Assembly: GCA_001769385.1 (NCBI GenBank)
Contig: MEPB01000097.1
Span: 1-64,000 of the forward strand
Direction: 5' to 3'
Length of the DNA stretch: 64,000 nt
Origin: Bacteroidetes bacterium RIFCSPLOWO2_12_FULL_35_15
GTDB taxonomy: Bacteria; Bacteroidota; Bacteroidia; 2-12-FULL-35-15
Shown: in pieces, positions 17,955-27,600 of the stretch
Numbering within the stretch: position 1 is the stretch's first letter
How the letters are laid out: every line of letters starts with the position of its first letter
Notes under the pieces: generated by a model
The model's database searches: none
Told to the model about the DNA's origin: nothing
Seen by the model: the letters and a program-made list of their open reading frames with translations, nothing else
Program-made: the position numbers and the translations under genes

Positions 17955-19106
17955 ATGGCGAAGCTGGATTTAAATAAAATAGCTCAATCGAAAAAGAATA
18001 TAGTTTCTACTTCAAAAACAAGCGAGAAAGGCTCATTTGATTTTTTGAATAGAGACATTAAAATGTTTGGTTCTGGATTTTCTGATAAAAAGAAAGAACG
18101 TTTCTATTCCGAACTTACTATACTATTTGCCGCTGGAGTTGATATTCGTTCTGCTCTGGAATTAATTGAAGAAGAACAAACAAAAGAAAAGGACAAACAA
18201 TTATTTGCTCAAATAAAAGAATTAATCATATCTGGAAGTAGTCTGTCAAAAGCAATCGAGCAAACCGGATTGTTTACTACCTATGAATATTATAGTATTC
18301 AGATAGGAGAAGAAAGCGGAAGACTAACCGAAGTGTTAACGGAACTCTCCGGTTTCTTTTCGAAAAAAATCCAACAAAAAAGACAAATTACAAGTGCGCT
18401 TTCTTATCCGGCTGTTGTTTTCTTTGCTTCCTTCGGAGCCATTTTCTTTATGATGAAATTTGTAGTGCCAATGTTTGCTGATGTATTTAAACGTTTTAAA
18501 GGAGAATTGCCGTATTTTACCAGAGTAATCATACATATCTCCGATCTGTTTTCAAATTATTCATTGTATATGTTGTTGGGTATGGCAACACTGTTTATTT
18601 TTTTGTACAGCAATAGGAAGTCAATTTGGTTCAGAAAATATGGTGCAGCTCTTATTCTGAGAACACCAATCATGAAAGAAATGATCCGAAAAATATACCT
18701 GGCACGTTTTTGTCAATCTATGAATTTATTGATAAGCGCTAAAACACCATTGGTTACTGCTATTGATCTGGTAAAAAAAATGGTTGGGTTTTATCCCATA
18801 GAAGTATCGCTTGAAACAATTCAAGAAGATATTATGAAGGGACAATCTCTTCATCAGAGTTTAGCGAAATTTAAAATCTATAATAAACGAATGATTTCTC
18901 TAATTAAGGTAGCAGAAGAAGTGAATCAACTGGATACCATGTTTTCAAAACTTGCTAAACAATATTCCGATGAAGTGGACTATCAAACAAGCATTCTGGG
19001 AAGTCTGATAGAACCGGTCATGATAATTTTTCTTGGTCTTTTAGTTGCAATTATTTTGGTTGCCATGTATTTACCACTTTTCCAAATGAGCAGTACGGTT
19101 GGATAG
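17955..19106 (+). CDS. type II secretion / type IV pilus inner-membrane protein GspF-like
   Basis: A 383-aa protein with two tandem T2SSF domains. Each has helical cytoplasmic blocks (FYSELTILFAAGVDIRSALELIEE near 50; FCQSMNLLISAKTPLVTAIDLV near 253) and three membrane helices lie at about 155-180, 200-220 and 350-375. GspF/PilC proteins form the inner-membrane platform that works with an assembly ATPase. No GspE, GspD or prepilin peptidase gene is present in the window, so the rest of the machine must be elsewhere or the cluster is incomplete. Confidence 0.88.
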   Translation: MAKLDLNKIAQSKKNIVSTSKTSEKGSFDFLNRDIKMFGSGFSDKKKERFYSELTILFAAGVDIRSALELIEEEQTKEKDKQLFAQIKELIISGSSLSKAIEQTGLFTTYEYYSIQIGEESGRLTEVLTELSGFFSKKIQQKRQITSALSYPAVVFFASFGAIFFMMKFVVPMFADVFKRFKGELPYFTRVIIHISDLFSNYSLYMLLGMATLFIFLYSNRKSIWFRKYGAALILRTPIMKEMIRKIYLARFCQSMNLLISAKTPLVTAIDLVKKMVGFYPIEVSLETIQEDIMKGQSLHQSLAKFKIYNKRMISLIKVAEEVNQLDTMFSKLAKQYSDEVDYQTSILGSLIEPVMIIFLGLLVAIILVAMYLPLFQMSSTVG

Positions 19107-19400
19107 ATAAATTAAGAAAATAGATAATTTATTTATTTACTAGCAATACAACTTATCAATCGGCTTTCAGTTTAATTGTTATATGGTAGCTCGTTGGAAA
19201 CAAGTTCTCCTTTTTAATTTAAAAATTTAACTTTCCTCAATAAATAATTTTTGTTCTTTGCCATTTCAATAATTATTCTCTTTCAAACTATAAATTCCAT
19301 GTTGATAAGTTTTGTTGCATATAGAAAGAAATAGATTTTAATTTGTTTTGGAATAAAACGCCTACCACTAAACCCATAACAATTGAATAATAATACCTTA

Positions 19401-19817
19401 ATGAAAAATAGTTTATCCGTATTTCTTATCGACAATAATGAAATTGATAATTTCATCCATCAACGAAAATTGAAAGATTTCTCAGAAGACATCAATGTAT
19501 TCACTTTTCAGAATGCAACTGAAGCCTTAGAATCTATTCAGAAAAACAACAAAGCACCTCAGCTGATTTTATTGAATTTGTATTTAACATTAACTAATGG
19601 TTTTGAATTTTTGGAAGCATATGAAAAATTGGATTGCGAAAAAACGAATACTTTTATTTATATTCTTTCAACAACAATACGTCCAAGTGATTTAAGGTTG
19701 ATAAAAAAGAATGTTAATTGCTTTGGTTATATTGAAAAGCCCTTTTCAATGAATAAACTATTTGAACAAATGGATTCAAAAAAAACAGAAATGTTTAATC
19801 TAATACCCAATCATTAG
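19401..19817 (+). CDS. response-regulator receiver domain without phospho-Asp
   Basis: A single CheY-like domain of 138 residues from the ATG at 19401 (a TTG 18 bases earlier is also in frame). Secondary-structure landmarks are intact: FLIDNNE, LILLNLYL, NGFEFL, ILSTT and EKPF. The usual phospho-acceptor Asp is Asn (N59), and the acidic pair is reduced to D11-N12. The lysine of EKPF remains. It should not be phosphorylated normally and may act as a protein-binding pseudo-receiver. No output domain is attached. Confidence 0.78.
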   Translation: MKNSLSVFLIDNNEIDNFIHQRKLKDFSEDINVFTFQNATEALESIQKNNKAPQLILLNLYLTLTNGFEFLEAYEKLDCEKTNTFIYILSTTIRPSDLRLIKKNVNCFGYIEKPFSMNKLFEQMDSKKTEMFNLIPNH

Positions 19818-20554
19818 ATCAACTATTTTAATTTTTTTATCAAAAACATACCGTTGGATCAAAAAAACGACCGTTGGATAAGAATCCTCCCAATATTTCA
19901 AAAGTTATATTTATGTTTACCTCCATCTGATTTTGCGAACATAGAGTTCAACATTTCAAAAAAAATTAAGTCTTTTTAACGATGGGGGTAAAATTACCCC
20001 CTATATAGGGGTAAAATTACCCCCATGCAAAAAGGGTAATTTTACTCTTGACAGTATAGATTTTATTGTTCAGTTTTGGGGCGTAATTTTTTTATAGTAT
20101 CAGGAGAAAATGTTTTGTACACTAATTAAACAATTAAGAAAAGATACAGTTTTTGTAAATCTCTCTTTTTTTTTATTTATTGTATTGAACACCGAAGGGA
20201 AAAATATAATTAATTAAAAAATAAGCATTGTTATTTTTATTTGTCAGAAAAAGTTGTTAACAAAAGTCAAGTTAGTTTAAAGTTAACGATTTGAAAATCA
20301 TGTTTAAACAAATAACTATGATTTTAATCACGATTTCAAAATACTTTGATATTGCAAAATTAATTGTAATGTTGTATTTGACGACATTATTTTTTTCTAA
20401 ATTTTAAGTTTTTATTTAAAACGGAAAATGTTTAAACAGTTATAAATTTTCGCAACAAATTTTAATTCAAGTAAAGCTCTAAAACATAATATTAAGCAAC
20501 ATAAATACATCTAAAACAATAATAATTAATCATAATATCTCAAAACCATTAAAT
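19818..20554. other. gene-free region, AT-rich
   Basis: About 740 bases with no convincing gene, between the pseudo-receiver and the collagen-like gene. It contains the palindrome cluster at 19984-20053 and long AT-rich stretches afterwards, which may be a long leader or promoter region for the collagen-like gene. Confidence 0.5.
19984..20053. promoter_or_regulatory. cluster of GGGGTAA-TTACCCC palindromes
   Basis: GGGGGTAAAATTACCCCC at 19984-20001 and a second copy at 20008-20024 are near-perfect palindromes 24 bases apart. A third, weaker copy at about 20034-20046 is followed by TTGACA, exactly as at 101-122. The spacing of slightly over two helical turns between the first two suggests cooperative binding of a dimeric regulator. 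The target gene is probably the collagen-like gene downstream, though about 500 bases away. Confidence 0.5.
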
Positions 20555-21619
20555 ATGAACAAAGCAAATTCAAAAAAAACAAAATGGAAATCCTTATTTA
20601 TCTCTTTATTTTCCATACTGTTACTTTGCACTTTTAGTGTCAATGTTTCCGGACAAAATCATGGTGTTTCAATAAACACAGGTAACACGGCAGCCGATCC
20701 TTCAGCCATGCTGGATGTAAGTTCAACAAGTCAGGGTCTTCTGGTTCCAAGAATGACAACATCGCAAAGAAATGCGATTGCAAGCCCCGCTAATAGCCTT
20801 TTGGTTTACGATACAGATATTAAACAGTTTTATTATTACAATTCTACAAGTTCTCAATGGGTTGAAGCAATCGGCCCTGCAGGTGCCACTGGAGCAACTG
20901 GAATTGCCGGTGTTACTGGATCGTCTGGCACTAATGGAGTAACTGGTCCGACCGGATCAGATGGAGCTACAGGTGATACAGGAATAGCTGGTCCAACAGG
21001 AGTGGCGGGAACTAATGGAGTAACTGGTGCAACAGGATCAGCTGGAATAGCAGGAGCAACAGGAATAGCTGGTCCAACAGGAGTAGCGGGAACTGATGGA
21101 GTAACTGGGGCAACAGGAGCAACTGGAGTAGCAGGAGCAACAGGTGCTATTGGAGTAACTGGGGCAACAGGCTCTGATGGCACAACAGGTCAAGACGCAA
21201 CTGATGCTTTTGGGACATCTTATTTAACCGTAAGTTCTTCCACAACAACTTTTACTTTAATACCTGGTCTTACTCAAACAATCACTGTTCCTTCAAACAG
21301 CGTGTTAGAAATATATACCGATGGGGGAGTTCAAACAAGTTCTAATGCATCCAGCGGAGTTTCGATTGTTGACATTTCAATTTTTATCGATGGAACTGTT
21401 GCAGCTAATGGAGCATATAGAAGAGTGATAGCAGCGAATACTTCAGGTTCCGGGTCACAATTAATAAATTATGCAATGGGGAAATCTGCTTTACTTTCAG
21501 CAGGATCACATACCATTGACGTAAGGGCAAAATACTTTTCTGGATCTACAGCATACGTAAGTGGTGATAATACAACAGTATTACAAGGGACATTAAAAAT
21601 TACCATATTAAAGAAATAA
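20555..21619 (+). CDS. exported collagen-like (GXX repeat) surface protein
   Basis: A 354-aa protein with a signal peptide ending near GQN, an N-terminal Bacteroidota surface-protein module ([19 protein letters not shown]), and about 34 continuous Gly-X-Y triplets at residues 108-212, mainly GAT, GVT, GPT and GIA. A C-terminal globular beta domain (about 225-354) resembles C1q/TNF-like trimer heads, which would nucleate a collagen-like triple helix. Likely a fibrous cell-surface protein. The repeat DNA is prone to length change. Confidence 0.82.
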   Translation: MNKANSKKTKWKSLFISLFSILLLCTFSVNVSGQNHGVSINTGNTAADPSAMLDVSSTSQGLLVPRMTTSQRNAIASPANSLLVYDTDIKQFYYYNSTSSQWVEAIGPAGATGATGIAGVTGSSGTNGVTGPTGSDGATGDTGIAGPTGVAGTNGVTGATGSAGIAGATGIAGPTGVAGTDGVTGATGATGVAGATGAIGVTGATGSDGTTGQDATDAFGTSYLTVSSSTTTFTLIPGLTQTITVPSNSVLEIYTDGGVQTSSNASSGVSIVDISIFIDGTVAANGAYRRVIAANTSGSGSQLINYAMGKSALLSAGSHTIDVRAKYFSGSTAYVSGDNTTVLQGTLKITILKK

Positions 21620-21700
21620 AAAAATACTGTAATAAAAAACAATAAACAAACTAATTGCTTTTTAGGAAAAGGAAATAACGGCACTAAAAAAAATGAAAAA

Positions 21701-21991
21701 ATGAAAAAATTAAAAATAATTTCCAGCCTTTTACTATTTAATATTCTCTTTTTGTTTTCTACAAGTGTATTCAGTCAAAATGCTAATTCTTTGAACCAAC
21801 AGGATAAAAGCAAAAATGCAGTTGGAAGCAATAATAAAGAAAGCAATCCCAAAAAATCCAAGGCAAAAGTTTCAAACAATAAACAGGGAACTTTTGTCAA
21901 TCAAAATACGGATGAGGATAATTTACCCGTGGATACTTTAAATGTTACTCCTGCTATAATTATTAGTAATAAAAAGCCGAATAACAATTAA
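21701..21991 (+). CDS. small exported Asn/Lys-rich protein
   Basis: Ninety-six residues with a clear signal peptide (MKKLKIISSLLLFNILFLFSTSVFSQ) and then a low-complexity, polar mature part rich in Asn, Lys and Ser. No domain recognised. It lies between the collagen-like protein and another exported surface protein in the same direction. Confidence 0.55.
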   Translation: MKKLKIISSLLLFNILFLFSTSVFSQNANSLNQQDKSKNAVGSNNKESNPKKSKAKVSNNKQGTFVNQNTDEDNLPVDTLNVTPAIIISNKKPNNN

Positions 21992-22091
21992 TTTTTAGAA
22001 CATTTAAATATTATAAAATGAAATTGCCATATTCATTTGAAACAAACAAAATGAATCTGCCATATTCCATCTGACCTAAAAAATTAAAAAG

Positions 22092-23327
22092 ATGAGATTT
22101 TATTATTTATTAAAAAGAGAACAAACTTTAACACTAATAATTGGGGTATTGCTTTTTTTAAGTAATACAGGATTATTAAAAGCTCAACTTGGCTTTAATA
22201 ATCATGGGTGTTATGTTAATATTAAAACAGGAACAATTCTTAATGTTGATGGGAATGTAACACTTGAAAACAATGGGCAGTTAAACAATTCCGGTGAGGT
22301 GGAAATAAAAGGCGATTGGTTGAATAATTCTGGGACAACTGGGTTCTCAAGCCCTAATGATGGTACAGTTAACTTTTCTGGAAACGATCAGCATTTAGGA
22401 GGAACTAGTACAACTAATTTTAATAACATTAATCTTAATCAAGCTACGACATCTTCAACTATTACATTGCAAAGTCAAATCACAGTAACTGGGGTATTCA
22501 CGTTTACTTCAGGTTATGTAATTAGCTCATCTGCCAATTTACTGACGTTTGGTAATAGTTCAAGTCTCAGTGGGGTAAGTGATAATTCTTTTGTTGAAGG
22601 GCCGGTACAAAAAATTGGAAGTACATTTTTTGTTTTTCCAATTGGAAAAAGTGCTTATTATCATCCATTAACAATATCTGCACCTGCTGTTGGTACTGAT
22701 GCATATACTGCGCAGTACTTTGCTGCCAATCAAACCTTTGGTTCAGCTTTACAAACAGGATCATTAGAAAGTATTAGCAATTGTGAATATTGGTTATTAA
22801 CCCGTACTGCAGGAACATCAATTGTGGTGCCTTCTCTTGGATGGAATAGCAATAGTTGTAATATACAAAGTTATCAGGATTTGAGAGTTGCAGGTTGGGA
22901 TGGATCAGAATGGAAATCAATGGGAAATACAGGGGTTACTGTTAATGGTAACACTGGAACATTAACAGGATTGTCAGGAATTAATACTTCTAGTTTGCCT
23001 ATTACAATAGGGGTTTATCAACCTGCAGTTAAACCATATGCAACTTTAAAAAAACAGTTAGATGGGGGTTTTTATACACCAGTACAAGATAAAATGTATT
23101 TTAAATTTAAAGGAGAATACACACAGGGAGCATTAAATTACACTGTATACGATGCAGCAACTGGAACTATAATTCCTTCACTTCCAATAAACACTACTAT
23201 ATTAAATTATGGTGACAATAGATATGAATTAAACTTGTCAAGTGCCCTAACACCATTAGGGAAATTTTATACACTAGAAGTGAAAGATGAAAAGAATGTG
23301 TCCTATTATCTCAAATTCAAATATTAA
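22092..23327 (+). CDS. exported beta-rich surface protein
   Basis: A 411-aa protein with a signal peptide ending near KAQ. The mature part begins with short repeats of Asn/Gly-rich beta strands (ILNVDGNVTLENNGQLNNSGEVEIKG), as in beta-solenoid surface proteins, and ends in a compact beta domain finishing YYLKFKY. It looks like the Bacteroidota family of secreted proteins often followed by adhesin genes. Two direct copies of AAAATGAA..TGCCATATTC lie just upstream (22016-22075). Function unknown. Confidence 0.65.
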   Translation: MRFYYLLKREQTLTLIIGVLLFLSNTGLLKAQLGFNNHGCYVNIKTGTILNVDGNVTLENNGQLNNSGEVEIKGDWLNNSGTTGFSSPNDGTVNFSGNDQHLGGTSTTNFNNINLNQATTSSTITLQSQITVTGVFTFTSGYVISSSANLLTFGNSSSLSGVSDNSFVEGPVQKIGSTFFVFPIGKSAYYHPLTISAPAVGTDAYTAQYFAANQTFGSALQTGSLESISNCEYWLLTRTAGTSIVVPSLGWNSNSCNIQSYQDLRVAGWDGSEWKSMGNTGVTVNGNTGTLTGLSGINTSSLPITIGVYQPAVKPYATLKKQLDGGFYTPVQDKMYFKFKGEYTQGALNYTVYDAATGTIIPSLPINTTILNYGDNRYELNLSSALTPLGKFYTLEVKDEKNVSYYLKFKY

Positions 23328-23343
23328 TAATTATTAAATAAAA

Positions 23344-23874
23344 ATGAATAAACGAATTATTATAATTAGTCTGATAGTTATTGGAATTATTGCAACAACA
23401 TTTTTTTATTTTTTTAAACAACCATCTGAAAAAACAGGATATATTGAAATAAATAAAATTTTTGCGGATTTTAAATTAAAAAAAGAATTGGAAGTACAAC
23501 TTACTAAAGTGAAAGAATCACGAAAAGTAATTATGGATAGTTTGGAATTTGGGTTAAAAGTTTTATCAAAACAAATCCAAGCAGATGGTCAAAAAGATAA
23601 AGACAAAATCGCATTGTTTGAAGTTAAACGTGAAGAATATCTTCAGAAAAAAAAACAATTTGAGGATGATAATGATGCGGTAGCAAAGCAATATGATTCC
23701 CAAATAATTTCTCAAATGAATCAATATGTAAAAGATTACGGTAATAAAAATGGTTATACATATATTTTTGGGGCAGATGGTAGTGGGTTTTTAATGTTTT
23801 CTTCAGAAACAAAAAATATTACAGAAGAAGTTAAAAACTATATTAATGATAGGTATAAAGGGAAAGTAGAATGA
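23344..23874 (+). CDS. OmpH/Skp-like periplasmic chaperone
   Basis: A 176-aa protein with an N-terminal hydrophobic anchor (residues 3-24), then YIEINKIFADFKLKKELE, a long coiled coil (about 50-125) and the C-terminal VKDYGNKNGYTYIFGADG block typical of Skp/OmpH proteins. Skp holds unfolded outer-membrane proteins in the periplasm. Its ATGA overlap with the next lipoprotein gene and place before giant exported proteins suggest a dedicated chaperone for this locus. Confidence 0.75.
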   Translation: MNKRIIIISLIVIGIIATTFFYFFKQPSEKTGYIEINKIFADFKLKKELEVQLTKVKESRKVIMDSLEFGLKVLSKQIQADGQKDKDKIALFEVKREEYLQKKKQFEDDNDAVAKQYDSQIISQMNQYVKDYGNKNGYTYIFGADGSGFLMFSSETKNITEEVKNYINDRYKGKVE

Positions 23875-24557
23875 AGCATTTAATTTTTTTTGTATTTCTA
23901 TTTATTTCCTTGTTTTTAAATTTTGGTTGTTCAAACAACCAAGAAGATAAAAATAATAAAGCTAATGATCTAGAAAATGAAAATGCTGATGATAAGGATG
24001 AGGTCATTAGAAAGCCAGAAAAGATGAGTCCCAGAAACTATGTTGCATGGGTTGAGGATAAAAACAATGGGATAAAAGTTGAAAAGAATATTGAAGATTT
24101 TACATATGCATTTCAGTTTAAACCTTTGGAGTATGTTTCCATAATGGATATTAAAAAGGATACTATAAAAACAGTTGAATTAAAAAACAAAATAGAAGAA
24201 TATAAAGGCTTACAATATTTCACTTTTAGAATTTCAACAGAATCTCGAACCGAACTTTTGAAAAAAAATTTAACAGAAACAAATGATTATTATGGAAGGA
24301 TACAATATTTTTCATTCGATATGCAAAAGGATCTGAAATTAATTGATGGCAAAGATACATTAGATTGTGTATTATTTCATTTTGAAAGGGTCTATGGAAT
24401 TGCCCCATACGCCACTTTTGTTTTAGGTTTTCCTAATTCAAAGCAAATAAATGATAAGACCTTATTTTATGATGAAAAGGTATTTGGTGCTGGAAGAATC
24501 TATTTAACAATACGTTCAAAGAATATAAAAAGGCTACCAGAGGTTATTACATACTAA
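23871..24557 (+). CDS. lipoprotein of unknown function
   Basis: A 228-aa protein with a lipoprotein signal (MKHLIFFVFLFISLFLNFGC; lipobox NFGC) and an Asn/Asp/Lys-rich linker before a globular domain (about 55-228). No family recognised. It overlaps the Skp-like gene by 4 nt and precedes the RHS-associated giant gene, so it may be an accessory export factor. Confidence 0.62.
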   Translation: MKHLIFFVFLFISLFLNFGCSNNQEDKNNKANDLENENADDKDEVIRKPEKMSPRNYVAWVEDKNNGIKVEKNIEDFTYAFQFKPLEYVSIMDIKKDTIKTVELKNKIEEYKGLQYFTFRISTESRTELLKKNLTETNDYYGRIQYFSFDMQKDLKLIDGKDTLDCVLFHFERVYGIAPYATFVLGFPNSKQINDKTLFYDEKVFGAGRIYLTIRSKNIKRLPEVITY

Positions 24558-24635
24558 GGAAAATTGCTCTGTTAGAATTAAAATAATGCAATGATTACAA
24601 ATTGTATTTAACCATAAAAGATAAAATTATTTTAT

Positions 24636-27600
24636 ATGAAAAAGCAGAAATTTTTAAAAGGCATTGCAGTATACATGGCTCTTAGTTTATTGTTTGAGAT
24701 TTTTTATCCGACAGTAGCTTTAGCTCTTACAGGTGGACCCGCTCAACCTGAATCAAGTGCTTTTACCCCAGTTGGCACTTCTGACATGGTTAATTTATTT
24801 TCGGGAGATTACAACTATAACATACCATTATTGGATGTTGGAGGATATCCGGTTAATATTAGTTATAATTCAGGTATTAGTATGGATCAGGAAGCAAGTT
24901 GGGTTGGCTTAGGTTGGAACATTAATCCTGGTGCTATAAACAGGAATATGAGAGGTTTGCCTGATGAGTTTAAAGGTGATAAGGTTACCAAGGAGTTTAA
25001 TGTAAAACCAAATCAGACCTATGGTGTTAATACTGGTGTAGGGTTTTCAATTGCTGGTTTTGAAGCTTTAAGTTTAAATTTTTCTGTGGGAGCGAAATAT
25101 AATAATTATACAGGTGTAGGGTTTGAACAGTCCGCAAACATAGCTATTACAGCTGGGGAGTCAGGTAAAACTTCTGGTACGGCCAGTTTAGGTTTACATT
25201 CGAGTGCCGATGGTTTGGATATTTCTCCTTCTGTTTCCATGTCTGCGAAAAACACAAACAAGGATAATGTCGACACTAAATTTGGGGCTTCACTTGGAGC
25301 TTCTTTCAACTCAAGAGCTGGTTTAAAAGCATTAACAATTAGTACAAGTGTTTCTCAGTCTCAAAAAGTAAAAAATGATAAACAAGAGGTAATAGGCTCA
25401 ACATCAGGAGGTAGCATGGGGACAGGTTGTAGTATTGATTTCAACAATCCAACCTACGTTCCTAGTCAAGGTATGCCAATGAAAAATTTATCAGTAAACA
25501 CCTCCTTTCAATTGGGTACTACAATCTATACAGCAGATGTGACATTCAACGGAACCGGTTACTATTCCGAACAACGTTTGGCTCAAACAAAACAAATTGT
25601 ACCTGCCTATGGTTATTTAAATTCTGATGAAGGAAGTGCCCTAGATAAAGTGTTAATGGATTTTAACCGTGAAAAGGATGGATCTTTTACCAAAACCACA
25701 CCTTGTTTGCCTTTAACAAATTATACTTACGATTTATTTTCAGTTTCCGGGCAAGGAGTTGGTGGTATGTTTCGTCCTTTCAGAAGTGATTTAGGTTATG
25801 TATTTGACAGCCGTTCCACTAACACGAGTGATAGCTATAGCCTTGGTGTGGAAATAGGATTGGCTATGACAGCTCACGCAGGGGTAGATGTTACCATTAA
25901 TGATGTAAATTCTACTACAGGAAAATGGACAGATAATAATGATGCAGCAAGTCGTCTTAAATTTCGAAAAACTGTAAATGGGAAGCCTCTATACGAGCCT
26001 TATTATTTTAAGGAGGCGGGCGAAAAAAATGTTGATTCCTATTCAGCTTTATATAATGCAATTGGAGGAGATCAGCCTGTACGTATTGGACTTCAAGATC
26101 AAGGTGCATTTGAAGTAAATGCAAAAAACACTTTTGTAGTTGGTGGGAATTCATATGGTAGTGAACCGAATATCCCTTCTGTAAATTACAGACCTGTTAG
26201 ACAAAGAAGAAATCAATTGTTTTCATCTATTAGCTTAGGAGAATATTCCAAATCAGCTGTCGATAAAGATTTATTTACTTCCATTTATAATCACAATGGC
26301 TCCGTTACTCCTGCTGTAAATACCAATCATCACATTGCCGAAATTACAACTACAAAAACAGATGGGTCGCGCTATGTCTATGGAATCCCTGCATATAATA
26401 CCAAACAGCGCGAAGTTACTTTTAATATGAGTAAATTTGATGGTGAAGGAGATGTTAATACAGCAACGACCGGATTGATACAATATAACCCAGGAGTAGA
26501 TAACACCACTGGTAATCTAAAAGGCCTCGACAATTATTTCAGTAGTACCGAATTGCCTGCCTATGCTCATTCTTATTTATTAACTGCCGTGCTTTCTGTC
26601 GATTATGTTGATGTTACAGGAAATGGACCTTCTATAGACGATTTGGGCACGTATACAAAATTTTCATATTCAAAAAATCAAAATTTGTATAATTGGAGAG
26701 TGCCATATAGTTCAAATAAAGCAAATTTTAATGAAGGATTAAAGACTATACATTCCGATGAACAAGGCAATTATGTTTATGGAGAAAAGGAAATTTGGAT
26801 ACTTAACAAAATCGAAACAAAAAATTATGTCGCAATTTTTACAACCACGAAATCCACAGCTGGAGGTAGAGCAGATGGTTTTGATGTGGCGGGTGAAAAT
26901 GGAGGTATTGGAACGAATCCTGGTAAATTATTAAAGAAAATAGCACTTTATTCAAGACCTGATTATGAGTTATATATTGGCAATCTCAATTTAGCAACTC
27001 CTATTAAAGAAGTTCATTTCGTTTATGATTATTCACTTTGCCAAGGAACTTTAAACAATGTAGCTGGAGCTTCTGGTTTATGGACCCGTGACACTGAATG
27101 TGAAGGAGTAAATTTAGGGGGGAAACTAACATTAAAACAAATATATTTTACCTATGGGAAGTCCAATAAGGCTAAATTAAATCCTTATACATTTGATTAC
27201 TCAGCTTTTAATCCTTCTTATGGAATGAAGGATTATGATAAATGGGGCAATTACAAACCGAATAGTGCTACTTTAACAAATGCTGAATTTCCCTATGTTG
27301 ATCAAGAATTAATTCCAATTACGGATGTTCAAAACTATGATAGTAATTATCCCAACAGAACATATGCTGATTTATATTCATCTGCATGGACACTGAATAA
27401 AATTACTTTGCCGTCCGGAGGAACAATAAATGTGCAATATGAATCAGATGATTATGCTTTTGTTCAAGATAGAAGAGCTATGCAAATGTTTAAAATTACT
27501 GGATTAGGAACTAGTTCAGCTAATAATCCAGTTAATTCAGTTTCGGATTTAAGTCAGAATAGTTTTATGTTTTTTAAACTTCAAGACCCAATTCCAACGA

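Noticed and set aside
20854-21183. Pro/Val/Ala-rich frame on the minus strand inside the collagen-like gene
   Set aside because: It is only the antisense reading of the Gly-X-Y repeat.
20870-21195. CRISPR-like array
   Set aside because: The short repeats code for collagen triplets in frame, with no fixed repeat-spacer structure.
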